DNA from: Serratia sp. DD3
Lineage (GTDB): Bacteria; Pseudomonadota; Gammaproteobacteria; Enterobacterales; Enterobacteriaceae
Assembly (NCBI RefSeq): GCF_000496755.2
Contig: NZ_AYKS02000053.1
Coordinates: forward strand, 55,026-119,025
DNA length: 64,000 nucleotides
Direction of reading: 5' to 3'
A program made the translations under genes and the position numbers. Below the pieces are notes generated by a model. That model saw nothing but the letters and a program-made list of their open reading frames with translations. It did not search any database and was not told the DNA's origin. This document shows positions 57,034 to 64,000 of this stretch, piece by piece. Numbering within the stretch: the stretch's first letter is position 1; every line of letters starts with the position of its first letter.

Positions 57034-58140
57034 TTAGTAGCGTGAAGTGGCCTCTGTGAGTCGCAGACGCAGATTCTCTTCCATGGTGGCGAGTTCTTTT
57101 TCCGCTTCGGCACGGCGTGTACGTGCATTATCGGCGATTTTCATTGTCTCTTCGATGGTATTGATCAGTTTGTTTTGTACCTCACGCAGCGTACCCACAT
57201 CGACGATCGAACGTTCTACCTCGTTGGCGGTGGCAATGCTGCTTTGCTGCAGGATCTCGGCATTTTTCAGCAGAAGCTGATTCGTGGTGTCCGAGACCTC
57301 TTTCTGCAGGCGTGCCGCTTTGCTCTGCGCATTCAGCGTCATCGAGAGCACCATTTGGCTTTTCCAAATGGGTAGGGTAGCCAGAATACTGCTTTGTATT
57401 TTTTCAGCAAGTTGCTGGTTGGTACTCTGTACCATACGAATCTGCGGTGCAGTCTGAATAGCAATGGTTCTTGACAGATCAAGGTCATGCAAGCGACGTT
57501 CAAAGCGGTTGATGTTCTCGATCATGTCTTTGACCTGCTGTGCCATCATCAGGTTTTTAGAGGTATCAGCCTCCTGTTTGAGTGCAGGGAGTTCGATTTC
57601 GCTGACGTGTTGCAGCTTTTGCTTGCCCGCATCAATGTAAAGCGTCACTTCGTTGTAAAAATTGAAATTCCGCAGATAAAGCTGCTCGAGTGTTTCGATA
57701 TCCCGCATCAGGGTGATCATCGATTGGTCGAGGTGGTTTGCAATGTTGTCGACCTGCTCAGTCAATACTTGATTGTTGACTTTGAATTGCTCAGCCTGCT
57801 TGAACAGTTTGCCCACAATAGGCAGGCTGGCGAGAAAGTTGCTGCGCTTCTCTTCCTTGGTGAACGGGTCATTTTGACGGATACGTAGAACCAGATCGGA
57901 CAGCAACTGGCCGACTTCACCACCGTCTCTGGCTTTGATCTTGTGGAGCAGGGTATCGGCAAACTGGGCAATTTCAGCCATCGGTTTTGCCCCATATCCC
58001 ATTACCATACCGGTTTCGGCAATATTAATTTGCGAAGCCAGTGCGGTGACTTGCACAGGGTCAGGATGGTAGGTTTCAGGGAGCCCTTCCTGGGGATTCT
58101 GGATGGCGGTAGAGCTGACAAGTTGTTGGTTATTATCCAT
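57034..58140 (-). CDS. TelA/KlaA toxic-anion-resistance family protein
   Basis: A 368-residue coiled-coil-rich cytoplasmic protein. Landmarks: GYGAKPMAEIAQFADTLL, the ASLPIVGKLFKQAEQF, YIDAGKQKL, and TNQQLAEKIQSSILATLPIWKSQM segments, then NQLLLKNAEIL, all in TelA order. The ATG at 58140 lies eight bases behind AGGAAG; a GTG at 58149 and ATG at 58146 are in frame but too close to it. Transcribed ahead of the XpaC gene. The name comes from plasmid tellurite resistance; actual role here is unknown. Confidence 0.87.
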   Translation of the reverse strand: MDNNQQLVSSTAIQNPQEGLPETYHPDPVQVTALASQINIAETGMVMGYGAKPMAEIAQFADTLLHKIKARDGGEVGQLLSDLVLRIRQNDPFTKEEKRSNFLASLPIVGKLFKQAEQFKVNNQVLTEQVDNIANHLDQSMITLMRDIETLEQLYLRNFNFYNEVTLYIDAGKQKLQHVSEIELPALKQEADTSKNLMMAQQVKDMIENINRFERRLHDLDLSRTIAIQTAPQIRMVQSTNQQLAEKIQSSILATLPIWKSQMVLSMTLNAQSKAARLQKEVSDTTNQLLLKNAEILQQSSIATANEVERSIVDVGTLREVQNKLINTIEETMKIADNARTRRAEAEKELATMEENLRLRLTEATSRY

Positions 58141-58560
58141 GAACATCACTTCCTGGGGATCTGTTTTTGAGGTCAGCAGTAGAGTAAAAAACTGCCCGGA
58201 TGTTTTGCTGAAAATTTATATAAAAATCAGTGTGATGTCAATCGGTTGCTTTTAGCAGAAAAAGAAGACTCAAGGGTGACTTATCCCGGCTTTTTTTTGG
58301 GGAAATACCAGGAAAAGCATTTTATCTAAGACGCGCACAACAATATGATTGTTTGATGTTTTCACCCTGCTTGAGCTGAACAAATTCAGGTTGATTCCAA
58401 TTTTTGAAGGCAGCACAAATTCAGGTGAGCTGATGGTACAGCCGATTAAACGATGCCCAACAATTCCCGTCAGGTTTAATCAATCACAGCATTGATGCAT
58501 TTGGCATTGATTATTTTTAGCCAAGCGACAATATAATTGGCAGACAAGGTGGTTATATTC
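58141..58560. other. 420-bp intergenic region between the metal ATPase and telA
   Basis: It contains the telA promoter and the end of the ATPase transcript. No further gene; a minus-strand frame at 58476-58694 overlaps the ATPase out of frame and has no signature. Confidence 0.45.
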
Positions 58561-60864
58561 TCACTGCAGATTTTGGTAAATCTCCTCTTCCTGAGCAAAG
58601 TGCAAACGTAAAATGGCATCCAAACTATAGAGAACACGCTGTAATTCGGTGATGGTTTCGCTGTTAGTGCTGCCGTCAGCTGGCATGCTATCAATAAGGC
58701 GTTTGAGTCGTCGGCCTAATTCAAAGATTTCTCGGTGAGTTCGACTCATGGCTGCCATGGGGTCGTCTCCACCCAAGAGGTCAGCAAGCACCGGATACAC
58801 ATCGCTATCATCGGAGCGTTCATGGGGGAATAATTTTTCTTGTAGCATCGCTTCCAATGCCACCGCAGCTTGCCTGACTTGAGCGGGTGCTGTCATATTC
58901 AGCCGATTAGTGAAGTCAGTCAGGTGGTCGAGCACCGGAGTGAGAGCAAGGTGATCACCGCGCAGAGCTTGTAGTTGGTTGGCGGATAATGTGTGGTGGC
59001 TGACGCGCAGCGGGGCAATCTGCAGCGCGCGCAATGCGTTCAAGATAACCGCAACGTCAATCAATTCCTGGAGTAGTGCACCGTAGAGCGGCGGCAGATA
59101 ACCGAAGGCGGCAACCAGCATAGCGACGGCGGAGAGGCTCATACCGGCAATAACACTTTGTACTGCAATTGAACGCGTCAGGCGTGCGGTATGCAGTGCT
59201 TCGGCCAGGCGGTCGAGTCTGTCCACCAAAAGCACTACATCTGCGGCTTCGGACGATGCCGCCGCGCCGCGCACCCCCATGGCGATGCCCACATCAGCAG
59301 CAGCCAGCGCTGGTGCGTCATTCACGCCATCACCCACCATCATCGTGGTACCCAAGGAACGGCCTGATTCAATCGCCGCTTGTTTCCCTGCCGGCGTCTG
59401 CTCAGCCAGTACCTCATCAACCCCCACGGCGGCACCAATGGTTTCGGCAATTTGTCGATTGTCGCCGGTCAGCATCACGATGCGTTTGATACCCGCTTTG
59501 CGCAGCAATCGCAAAGCGCGCGGAGTTTCAACCCGGATCTGGTCCGCTAAATGCAACGCGCCAGCGATTTTCCCATCCAGGGCGACAAAGACCGCAGAGC
59601 CACCATCCTCGGCGACTTGCTGAAGAAACTCCGGGGTCCACTCAGGGGATGACGCCAGTGTAGAAACGAATTCGTAAGAGCCGATGGCTACGGGTTGCCC
59701 ATCCAGTATCCCGCTCAGGCCTGCGCCGCCTTGTTCCTGAACGGCGGAGGGGAGCGATAAGGGAAGGCCTCTTTCCCGTGCGGCAGCGACCACGGCGTTG
59801 GCAATCACATGCCCGGACATCTGGTCCATTGATGCAGCGACACCCAGAATGACGTTAGGGTTAATATTGCGACTGGTTCTAATGGAAACCAGGCGCGCCT
59901 GTCCACTGGTCAATGTGCCAGTCTTGTCAAAAAACAATACTTTGGCTTGTGCCAGTTGCTCCAAGGTACCGCCGCCCTTGATCAGAATACCGCGCTTAGC
60001 ACATATTGACATACCCGACACAATGGCGATCGGGACCGAGAGGATAAGGGGACAAGGGGTGGCGACCACCAGCACCGCCAGTGCTCGCACCGGGTCACCG
60101 CTCAAAAGCCAGGCTGCACCAGCGACCCCCAGCGACAAGGGGACAAACCACAGCGCATAGCGGTCAGCAAGGCGAGATGCAGGCGCTTTCGAACTTTGAG
60201 CGGCAGAAACCAGCCGAATAATACCGGCGAAAGTGCTTTCATCTGCATTGGCCGTCGCCAGCATTTCAAATGGTGCACCCGCATTGAGTACGCCACTGCG
60301 CAGCGCGTCCCCTTTTTTGCGCTCAACGGGGGTTGACTCGCCGCTTAGCATAGATTCATCCAACAGGGCTATTGTCGAGATCAAACTGCCATCAACGGGA
60401 ACCGTTTCTCCACTGCGCACCAATAGCCGGTCGAGAGGGGCCACCTGCTCCAAGGGGATCTGCACCAGTTCATCTTGGTTGTGGTCAACGCTTTTAAGCC
60501 GGTTGGCGGTTCGCGGTGCCTTTGCCAGCAAAGCAGACATTTCCCGCCCGGCACGACGTTGCGCGAAGCTTTCCAGCGCTCTTCCGCTGGCCAGCATGAC
60601 GGCGATCACCACCCCGGTGAGATATTCCTCCAAAACGATAGCGCCGCCGATGGAAATTAAAGCCAGCAGGTCGACTCCGGCCTCACGCCTGGCAAGTGCG
60701 CGCAGTGTGTCATATAACAAAAATGTAATCGCAGGGACCGAGCCGCCGATCCAAATCCAATGAGCCCATTCTTGATAGCCACTCCAGAATAACGCCAGGC
60801 CAAAGAACAGGGCTCCCCCAGATATAGCAAGGATCAGTAAGTTGACGGACCAACGTTGTTTCAT
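58561..60864 (-). CDS. P1B-type metal ATPase fused to a C-terminal hemerythrin domain
   Basis: A 767-residue fusion. Residues about 1-610 are a heavy-metal P-type ATPase: VVATPCPLILSVPIA in the metal-binding helix, phosphorylation motif DKTGTLTSG, MLTGDNR and GDGVNDAPALAAADVG. No N-terminal heavy-metal-associated domain is present, and the usual SEHP is SGHV. TPCPL is the signature of subgroup P1B-5. Residues about 630-767 are a hemerythrin-like HHE domain: LRGDHLALTP, FPHERSDD, RTHREIFELGRR and LHFAQEEEIYQNL supply the di-iron His/Glu ligands. This architecture is known from Sinorhizobium Nia, which transports nickel and iron. The ATG at 60864 follows GGGGGGAA. Next to uspF, ald and a transhydrogenase gene. 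Confidence 0.9.
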   Translation of the reverse strand: MKQRWSVNLLILAISGGALFFGLALFWSGYQEWAHWIWIGGSVPAITFLLYDTLRALARREAGVDLLALISIGGAIVLEEYLTGVVIAVMLASGRALESFAQRRAGREMSALLAKAPRTANRLKSVDHNQDELVQIPLEQVAPLDRLLVRSGETVPVDGSLISTIALLDESMLSGESTPVERKKGDALRSGVLNAGAPFEMLATANADESTFAGIIRLVSAAQSSKAPASRLADRYALWFVPLSLGVAGAAWLLSGDPVRALAVLVVATPCPLILSVPIAIVSGMSICAKRGILIKGGGTLEQLAQAKVLFFDKTGTLTSGQARLVSIRTSRNINPNVILGVAASMDQMSGHVIANAVVAAARERGLPLSLPSAVQEQGGAGLSGILDGQPVAIGSYEFVSTLASSPEWTPEFLQQVAEDGGSAVFVALDGKIAGALHLADQIRVETPRALRLLRKAGIKRIVMLTGDNRQIAETIGAAVGVDEVLAEQTPAGKQAAIESGRSLGTTMMVGDGVNDAPALAAADVGIAMGVRGAAASSEAADVVLLVDRLDRLAEALHTARLTRSIAVQSVIAGMSLSAVAMLVAAFGYLPPLYGALLQELIDVAVILNALRALQIAPLRVSHHTLSANQLQALRGDHLALTPVLDHLTDFTNRLNMTAPAQVRQAAVALEAMLQEKLFPHERSDDSDVYPVLADLLGGDDPMAAMSRTHREIFELGRRLKRLIDSMPADGSTNSETITELQRVLYSLDAILRLHFAQEEEIYQNLQ

Positions 60865-61075
60865 AGTGAGCAATTCCCCCCAAGTACGGTCATCGACGTA
60901 TTGGAACCCGTGGGTAAAATACCGGAGTATTAACTCCCAACCTCCGGATAGAGTTGAGTATGACCATTTTTTTCATCTCAAGAGAGGAGAGTGATCGCAT
61001 TTTGTACTGGAAGAACGGCTGGGTGACGAAACCTTACTATTTCAGTAAGGTTTCGTGTAAAGAGTGATTAGGCAC

Positions 61076-61513
61076 TTAACGGACAACAAGAACCGAACAT
61101 TTTGCGTGACGAACTACCGCCGCCGCATTTGAGCCCAGTAGATAGTTGATGATCCCAGGATGGTGTGAAGCAATGACAATCAAATCGGCGTTAATGTAAT
61201 CAGCAAGATTGAGGATTTCGTCTTTGGGGGAGCCTAAAGCTAGGTGCTTTTTAATCTTGTCTTTCGGGAGGCCAAATTTATCAATAATTTCAGAAAGCAT
61301 TGATAGCGCTTCATTTTTAATCTTTTCTTGATCTGGAACTTCGCCTGAATAAGCCAAGCCAAGAGAGGCGTAATAAGGGAAAATTGGAATCACTGTCAGA
61401 AAATGAATCTGAGCTGCATCAATCAGGCCAGACTGCATTTCAACATGAGCCATGATTTTTTGGGTAAATTCGGGATCTGAAATATCTATGGGCACTAGAA
61501 TTGAGTGATACAT
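61076..61513 (-). CDS. uspF: Universal stress protein F
   Basis: A 145-residue ATP-binding Usp very similar to E. coli Usp[23 protein letters not shown], the [21 protein letters not shown] segment, GSPKDEIL and [24 protein letters not shown]. The nucleotide loop is complete. It lies 211 bases upstream of the metal ATPase on the same strand and is the likely first gene of that run. Confidence 0.95.
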   Translation of the reverse strand: MYHSILVPIDISDPEFTQKIMAHVEMQSGLIDAAQIHFLTVIPIFPYYASLGLAYSGEVPDQEKIKNEALSMLSEIIDKFGLPKDKIKKHLALGSPKDEILNLADYINADLIVIASHHPGIINYLLGSNAAAVVRHAKCSVLVVR

Positions 61514-61978
61514 ATATTCAATCTCCTGCTTTTATGCCTGTGCTAATTATAGCAGCTATCTTGAGCTGTCATTGTCAAGAGAAAGAGGATGGGTGAACCT
61601 GGATTTTCAACGGTAATATCAACCCAAGCAGACAATTTCACTTTTTAACTTATCCGCGCAATTCCACATAAACTCTCCTTAAGTTTCCAATACCAACAGC
61701 TAACCCACATCTACACCAACGTTGTCGCTGCACCAGCAAACGTCATTCTCTGCCTTGACGATTTAGTCTCTACAGCAGACGAAAGTATCGATTGTGACGC
61801 TAACCCAACATCCCCCCTATTTGTGTGTGTTAACGAACAGACCCCTGTTGAGAATACACGCACAGTCAATCAAGTCAGTTCTGCCGCATGAACCTCATTG
61901 TTTGTGCAGATAATTGTTTGTGCAGATAATTTTCAGTGCAGAACACTGCGTTCACCCCACCTAAAGAAGGATCTCATC
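61514..61978. other. 465-bp divergent region uspF/aldehyde dehydrogenase
   Basis: A promoter region without a further gene. It contains the 16-bp tandem repeat listed separately. I looked for an FNR or ArcA palindrome: none is convincing (TTGAGCTGTCATTGTCAA near 61561 is only a loose match). Confidence 0.5.
61897..61928 (+). repeat. 16-bp tandem duplication before the aldehyde dehydrogenase gene
   Basis: Two perfect copies of ATTGTTTGTGCAGATA in tandem, followed by ATTTTCAGTGCAGA, a partial third. It lies 50 bases upstream of the start codon, so in the likely leader. Confidence 0.9.
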
Positions 61979-63361
61979 ATGGCCTATCAAAGTATCAATC
62001 CAAACACCGGCAAGCTCTTGAAAACACATGATCACCTTACCAGCGCGCAGCTCGAAAAATCACTCGCCAAGGCGGAGTCATGCTTCCAGCAGTGGAGGCA
62101 CACCAGTTACCCTGAGCGAGCCGCTATTGTGAATAAGGCCGCTTTATTGATGGCAGCGCATATTGATGACTTTGCCAAACTGGCCACGCTTGAGATGGGT
62201 AAACGGATCGATGAAGCGCGGGCTGAGGTTAAGTTCAGCAGTGACATCTTGGCCTATTACGCCAAGCATGGTGAAGCATTCTTGCAACCGACCAAGCTAC
62301 ATCCTACCGATGGCACAGCACATATGGAAAGTACGCCCTTTGGCGTGCTGTTATGCGTGGAACCTTGGAACTTCCCTTTCTACCAACTGGCACGTATCGC
62401 CGGGCCGCACTTGATGGCCGGAAACACGGTGGTGGTTAAACATGCGAGCTGCGTACCGCAGTGTGCAATTGCCTTCGAGAAACTGTTGATCGATGCCGGT
62501 GCCCCGGTTGGTGCCTACACCAATTTATTGATCTCCCATGAACAAGCCTTCCAAGTGATTGATGACCCGCGGATCAAAGGGGTGGCGTTGACCGGTAGTG
62601 TGGATGCAGGGCGAAGCATCGCTGCCCGAGCGGGTCAGAACCTGAAGAAGAGCTCAATGGAACTGGGTGGCAGCGATGCATTCATCGTGCTTGAGGATGC
62701 CGATTTGGACAAGGTCATTCCATGGGCCGTTTGGGGCCGTATGTACAATGCGGGGCAGACTTGCTGCGCCGCCAAGCGATTCATCGCGGTCGAGTCGATC
62801 GCTGACGAGTTTCTTGCCAGATTCAAGCAAGCTCTTGAGACACTGAAGCCGGGGGACCCCATGGATGAGAAAACAACCCATGGTCCCTTGTCCACTGAAG
62901 ACGCGTTGCTGCAGTTACTCAAGCAGGTTGACACCGCCGTTGCCAAGGGTGCCACGCTGCTTATGGGCGGCAAGCGAATCGACCGCCCTGGTTCGTTTAT
63001 GCAAATCACTATTCTTAGCGATATCCAGCCTGACAACCCCGCTTTCCGTGATGAGTTTTTTGGTCCGGTGGTCTCTTTTTATCGGGTCAAGGATGAAGCA
63101 GCAGCAATCGCGCTGGCCAATGATTCCGATTTCGGACTGGGTGGCTCGGTGTGGACTAAGGACGAAGCGCGTGGCAAACGCGTCGCCAGTGCTGTGGACA
63201 CCGGAATGATGTTTATCAACAACCTCAATTGGTCCGATGCTGAGTTGCCTTTTGGCGGGATTAAAAACTCTGGCTATGGCCGTGAACTCGGCAATATGGG
63301 CATCCAAGAGTTTGTTAACAAGAAACTGGTGCGTATGGGCCATTTTCCTGCTCCGCTCTGA
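61979..63361 (+). CDS. NAD(P)-dependent aldehyde dehydrogenase, succinate-semialdehyde type (Sad-like)
   Basis: A 460-residue aldehyde dehydrogenase. VEPWNFPFYQLARIAGP holds the catalytic Asn, MELGGSDAFIVLEDAD the catalytic Glu region and NAGQTCCAAKRF the catalytic cysteine; PFGGIKNSGYGRELG closes it. The overall form (short N-terminus, MAYQSINPNTGKLLKT) is that of the Sad/YneI group, which oxidises succinate semialdehyde. AAGAAGGATCTC precedes the ATG at 61979. Its coupling with a transhydrogenase-like gene 82 bases on suggests cofactor balancing; the substrate is uncertain. Confidence 0.9.
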   Translation: MAYQSINPNTGKLLKTHDHLTSAQLEKSLAKAESCFQQWRHTSYPERAAIVNKAALLMAAHIDDFAKLATLEMGKRIDEARAEVKFSSDILAYYAKHGEAFLQPTKLHPTDGTAHMESTPFGVLLCVEPWNFPFYQLARIAGPHLMAGNTVVVKHASCVPQCAIAFEKLLIDAGAPVGAYTNLLISHEQAFQVIDDPRIKGVALTGSVDAGRSIAARAGQNLKKSSMELGGSDAFIVLEDADLDKVIPWAVWGRMYNAGQTCCAAKRFIAVESIADEFLARFKQALETLKPGDPMDEKTTHGPLSTEDALLQLLKQVDTAVAKGATLLMGGKRIDRPGSFMQITILSDIQPDNPAFRDEFFGPVVSFYRVKDEAAAIALANDSDFGLGGSVWTKDEARGKRVASAVDTGMMFINNLNWSDAELPFGGIKNSGYGRELGNMGIQEFVNKKLVRMGHFPAPL

Positions 63362-63443
63362 GTCAGGATGATGTCCATTGAGGCACGCAAAGTCAGTGAC
63401 GTGCTCGTGTCAGTTAATCAGCGGTTTGGTTCTGGAGAAAGCT

Positions 63444-64000
63444 ATGTATGTCAACGTCGCGGTTTTGACAGAGACCCGTCCTCACGAACGCCGTGTGGCG
63501 ATGGTGCCTTCTGTGGTTGCTAAATTGATCAAGCTCGGGGCTCGGTTGCATATGCTGCCGGGGGCGGGTAAGGCGATTCACCTGGAAGATAATGCTTTTC
63601 ATGGCGTGACCTTCATCCCTGATCGCACTGAGTTGGTCAAAGATGCCGATGTGGTGCTTTGCGTTCAACCGCCAGCGCTTGAGGTTGTCGATGCGATGAA
63701 GGAGGGGGCGATCCTGGTGTGCTTTATCTACGCCAACAATGAGCCAGAACTGGTCAAGCACTTACTCAAACGCAAAATTACCTGCTTCGCCATGGAGCGG
63801 GTGCCTCGCATCACACGAGCGCAGGCGATGGATGCGTTGTCTAGTCAATCGGCGCTGGCGGGCTACTACTCGGTTGCACTTGGCATGGTGAATCTGGCGC
63901 GTGTCATTCCAAAGATTACATCGGCCGCTGGGGCGATCGGCCCGGCGCGGGTATTGGTTATGGGGCTTGGCGTTGCCGGGCTTGAGGCCATGGCTACGGC
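63444..64000 (+). CDS. NAD(P) transhydrogenase alpha-subunit-like protein (5' part, runs off right edge)
   Basis: The frame from ATG 63444, behind GGAGAAAGCT, is open for 185 codons to the edge. It resembles PntA and alanine dehydrogenase in its first two segments: TETRPHERRVAMVPSVVAKLIKLGA, VPRITRAQAMDALSSQSALAGY, and the start of the Rossmann fold with VLVMGLGVAGLEA. The motif ALSSQSALAGY is what PntA uses to bind NAD(H). It is divergent from E. coli PntA, so it may be the short, split (PntAA) form or a related protein. The remainder, including membrane domains, is outside. Confidence 0.82.
   Translation, partial: MYVNVAVLTETRPHERRVAMVPSVVAKLIKLGARLHMLPGAGKAIHLEDNAFHGVTFIPDRTELVKDADVVLCVQPPALEVVDAMKEGAILVCFIYANNEPELVKHLLKRKITCFAMERVPRITRAQAMDALSSQSALAGYYSVALGMVNLARVIPKITSAAGAIGPARVLVMGLGVAGLEAMAT

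Overview
This window is a chromosomal piece of a gamma-proteobacterium of the order Enterobacterales. The order yccS-yccF-helD-mgsA-yccU-hspQ-rlmI-yccX-tusE-yccA-serT and the block yecF-uvrY-uvrC-pgsA-glyW are both familiar from Escherichia coli, but they are brought close together here and the material between them differs. The content (complete Hyd-2/hyp locus, late cobalamin genes, two universal stress proteins) would suit Yersiniaceae such as Serratia or a near relative. I cannot fix the genus from sequence alone.

Layout. 1-8.7 kb: conserved backbone ending in tRNA-Ser(TGA). 8.9-13.4 kb: variable segment behind that tRNA, with a DarT/DarG DNA-ADP-ribosylation toxin-antitoxin pair, a YgfF-like short-chain dehydrogenase, two unrecognised overlapping genes and a roughly 300-bp repeat-like element. 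13.4-21.4 kb: an IclR-controlled catabolic locus: FdrA, a DUF1116 protein, a two-gene membrane system (DUF3100-like), an NCS1-family permease and carbamate kinase. 21.6-24 kb: an EntD-type phosphopantetheinyl transferase and an exported AstE/AspA-like metalloenzyme. 24-29.2 kb: a selenocysteine formate dehydrogenase H (UGA at codon 140), a degenerate hyfH remnant and an orphan DmsA-like molybdoenzyme.

29.5-42.5 kb: from a perfect FNR palindrome onward runs hydrogenase-2 (hybOABCDE) followed without a break by all six maturation genes (hypA-F, with an exceptionally His-rich HypB) and hupE. This is a self-sufficient nickel-hydrogenase unit. 42.7-47.3 kb: cobyric acid synthase and the nucleotide-loop genes cobU, cobS, cobC, cobT. 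47.4-54.9 kb: cycA, a UspG-like gene, yecF, uvrY, uvrC, pgsA and tRNA-Gly(GCC), with no sdiA in the expected place. 55-64 kb: accessory genes: an unknown small protein, an XpaC/TelA pair, a P1B-type metal ATPase fused to a hemerythrin domain, uspF, an aldehyde dehydrogenase and the start of an NAD(P)-transhydrogenase-like alpha subunit that runs off the end.

How it fits together. The middle 24 kb is an anaerobic-metabolism region: formate oxidation, a DMSO-reductase-like catalytic subunit, H2 oxidation, nickel handling and cobamide synthesis. The 13-21 kb locus appears to split a carbamoylated compound and recover ATP through carbamate kinase. It lacks the DUF2877 subunit of the known E. coli oxamate system and carries different membrane proteins, so its substrate is open; I regard it as the best candidate for an undescribed pathway. 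A recurring oddity is short tandem duplication (9-16 bp units) at gene junctions throughout the window.
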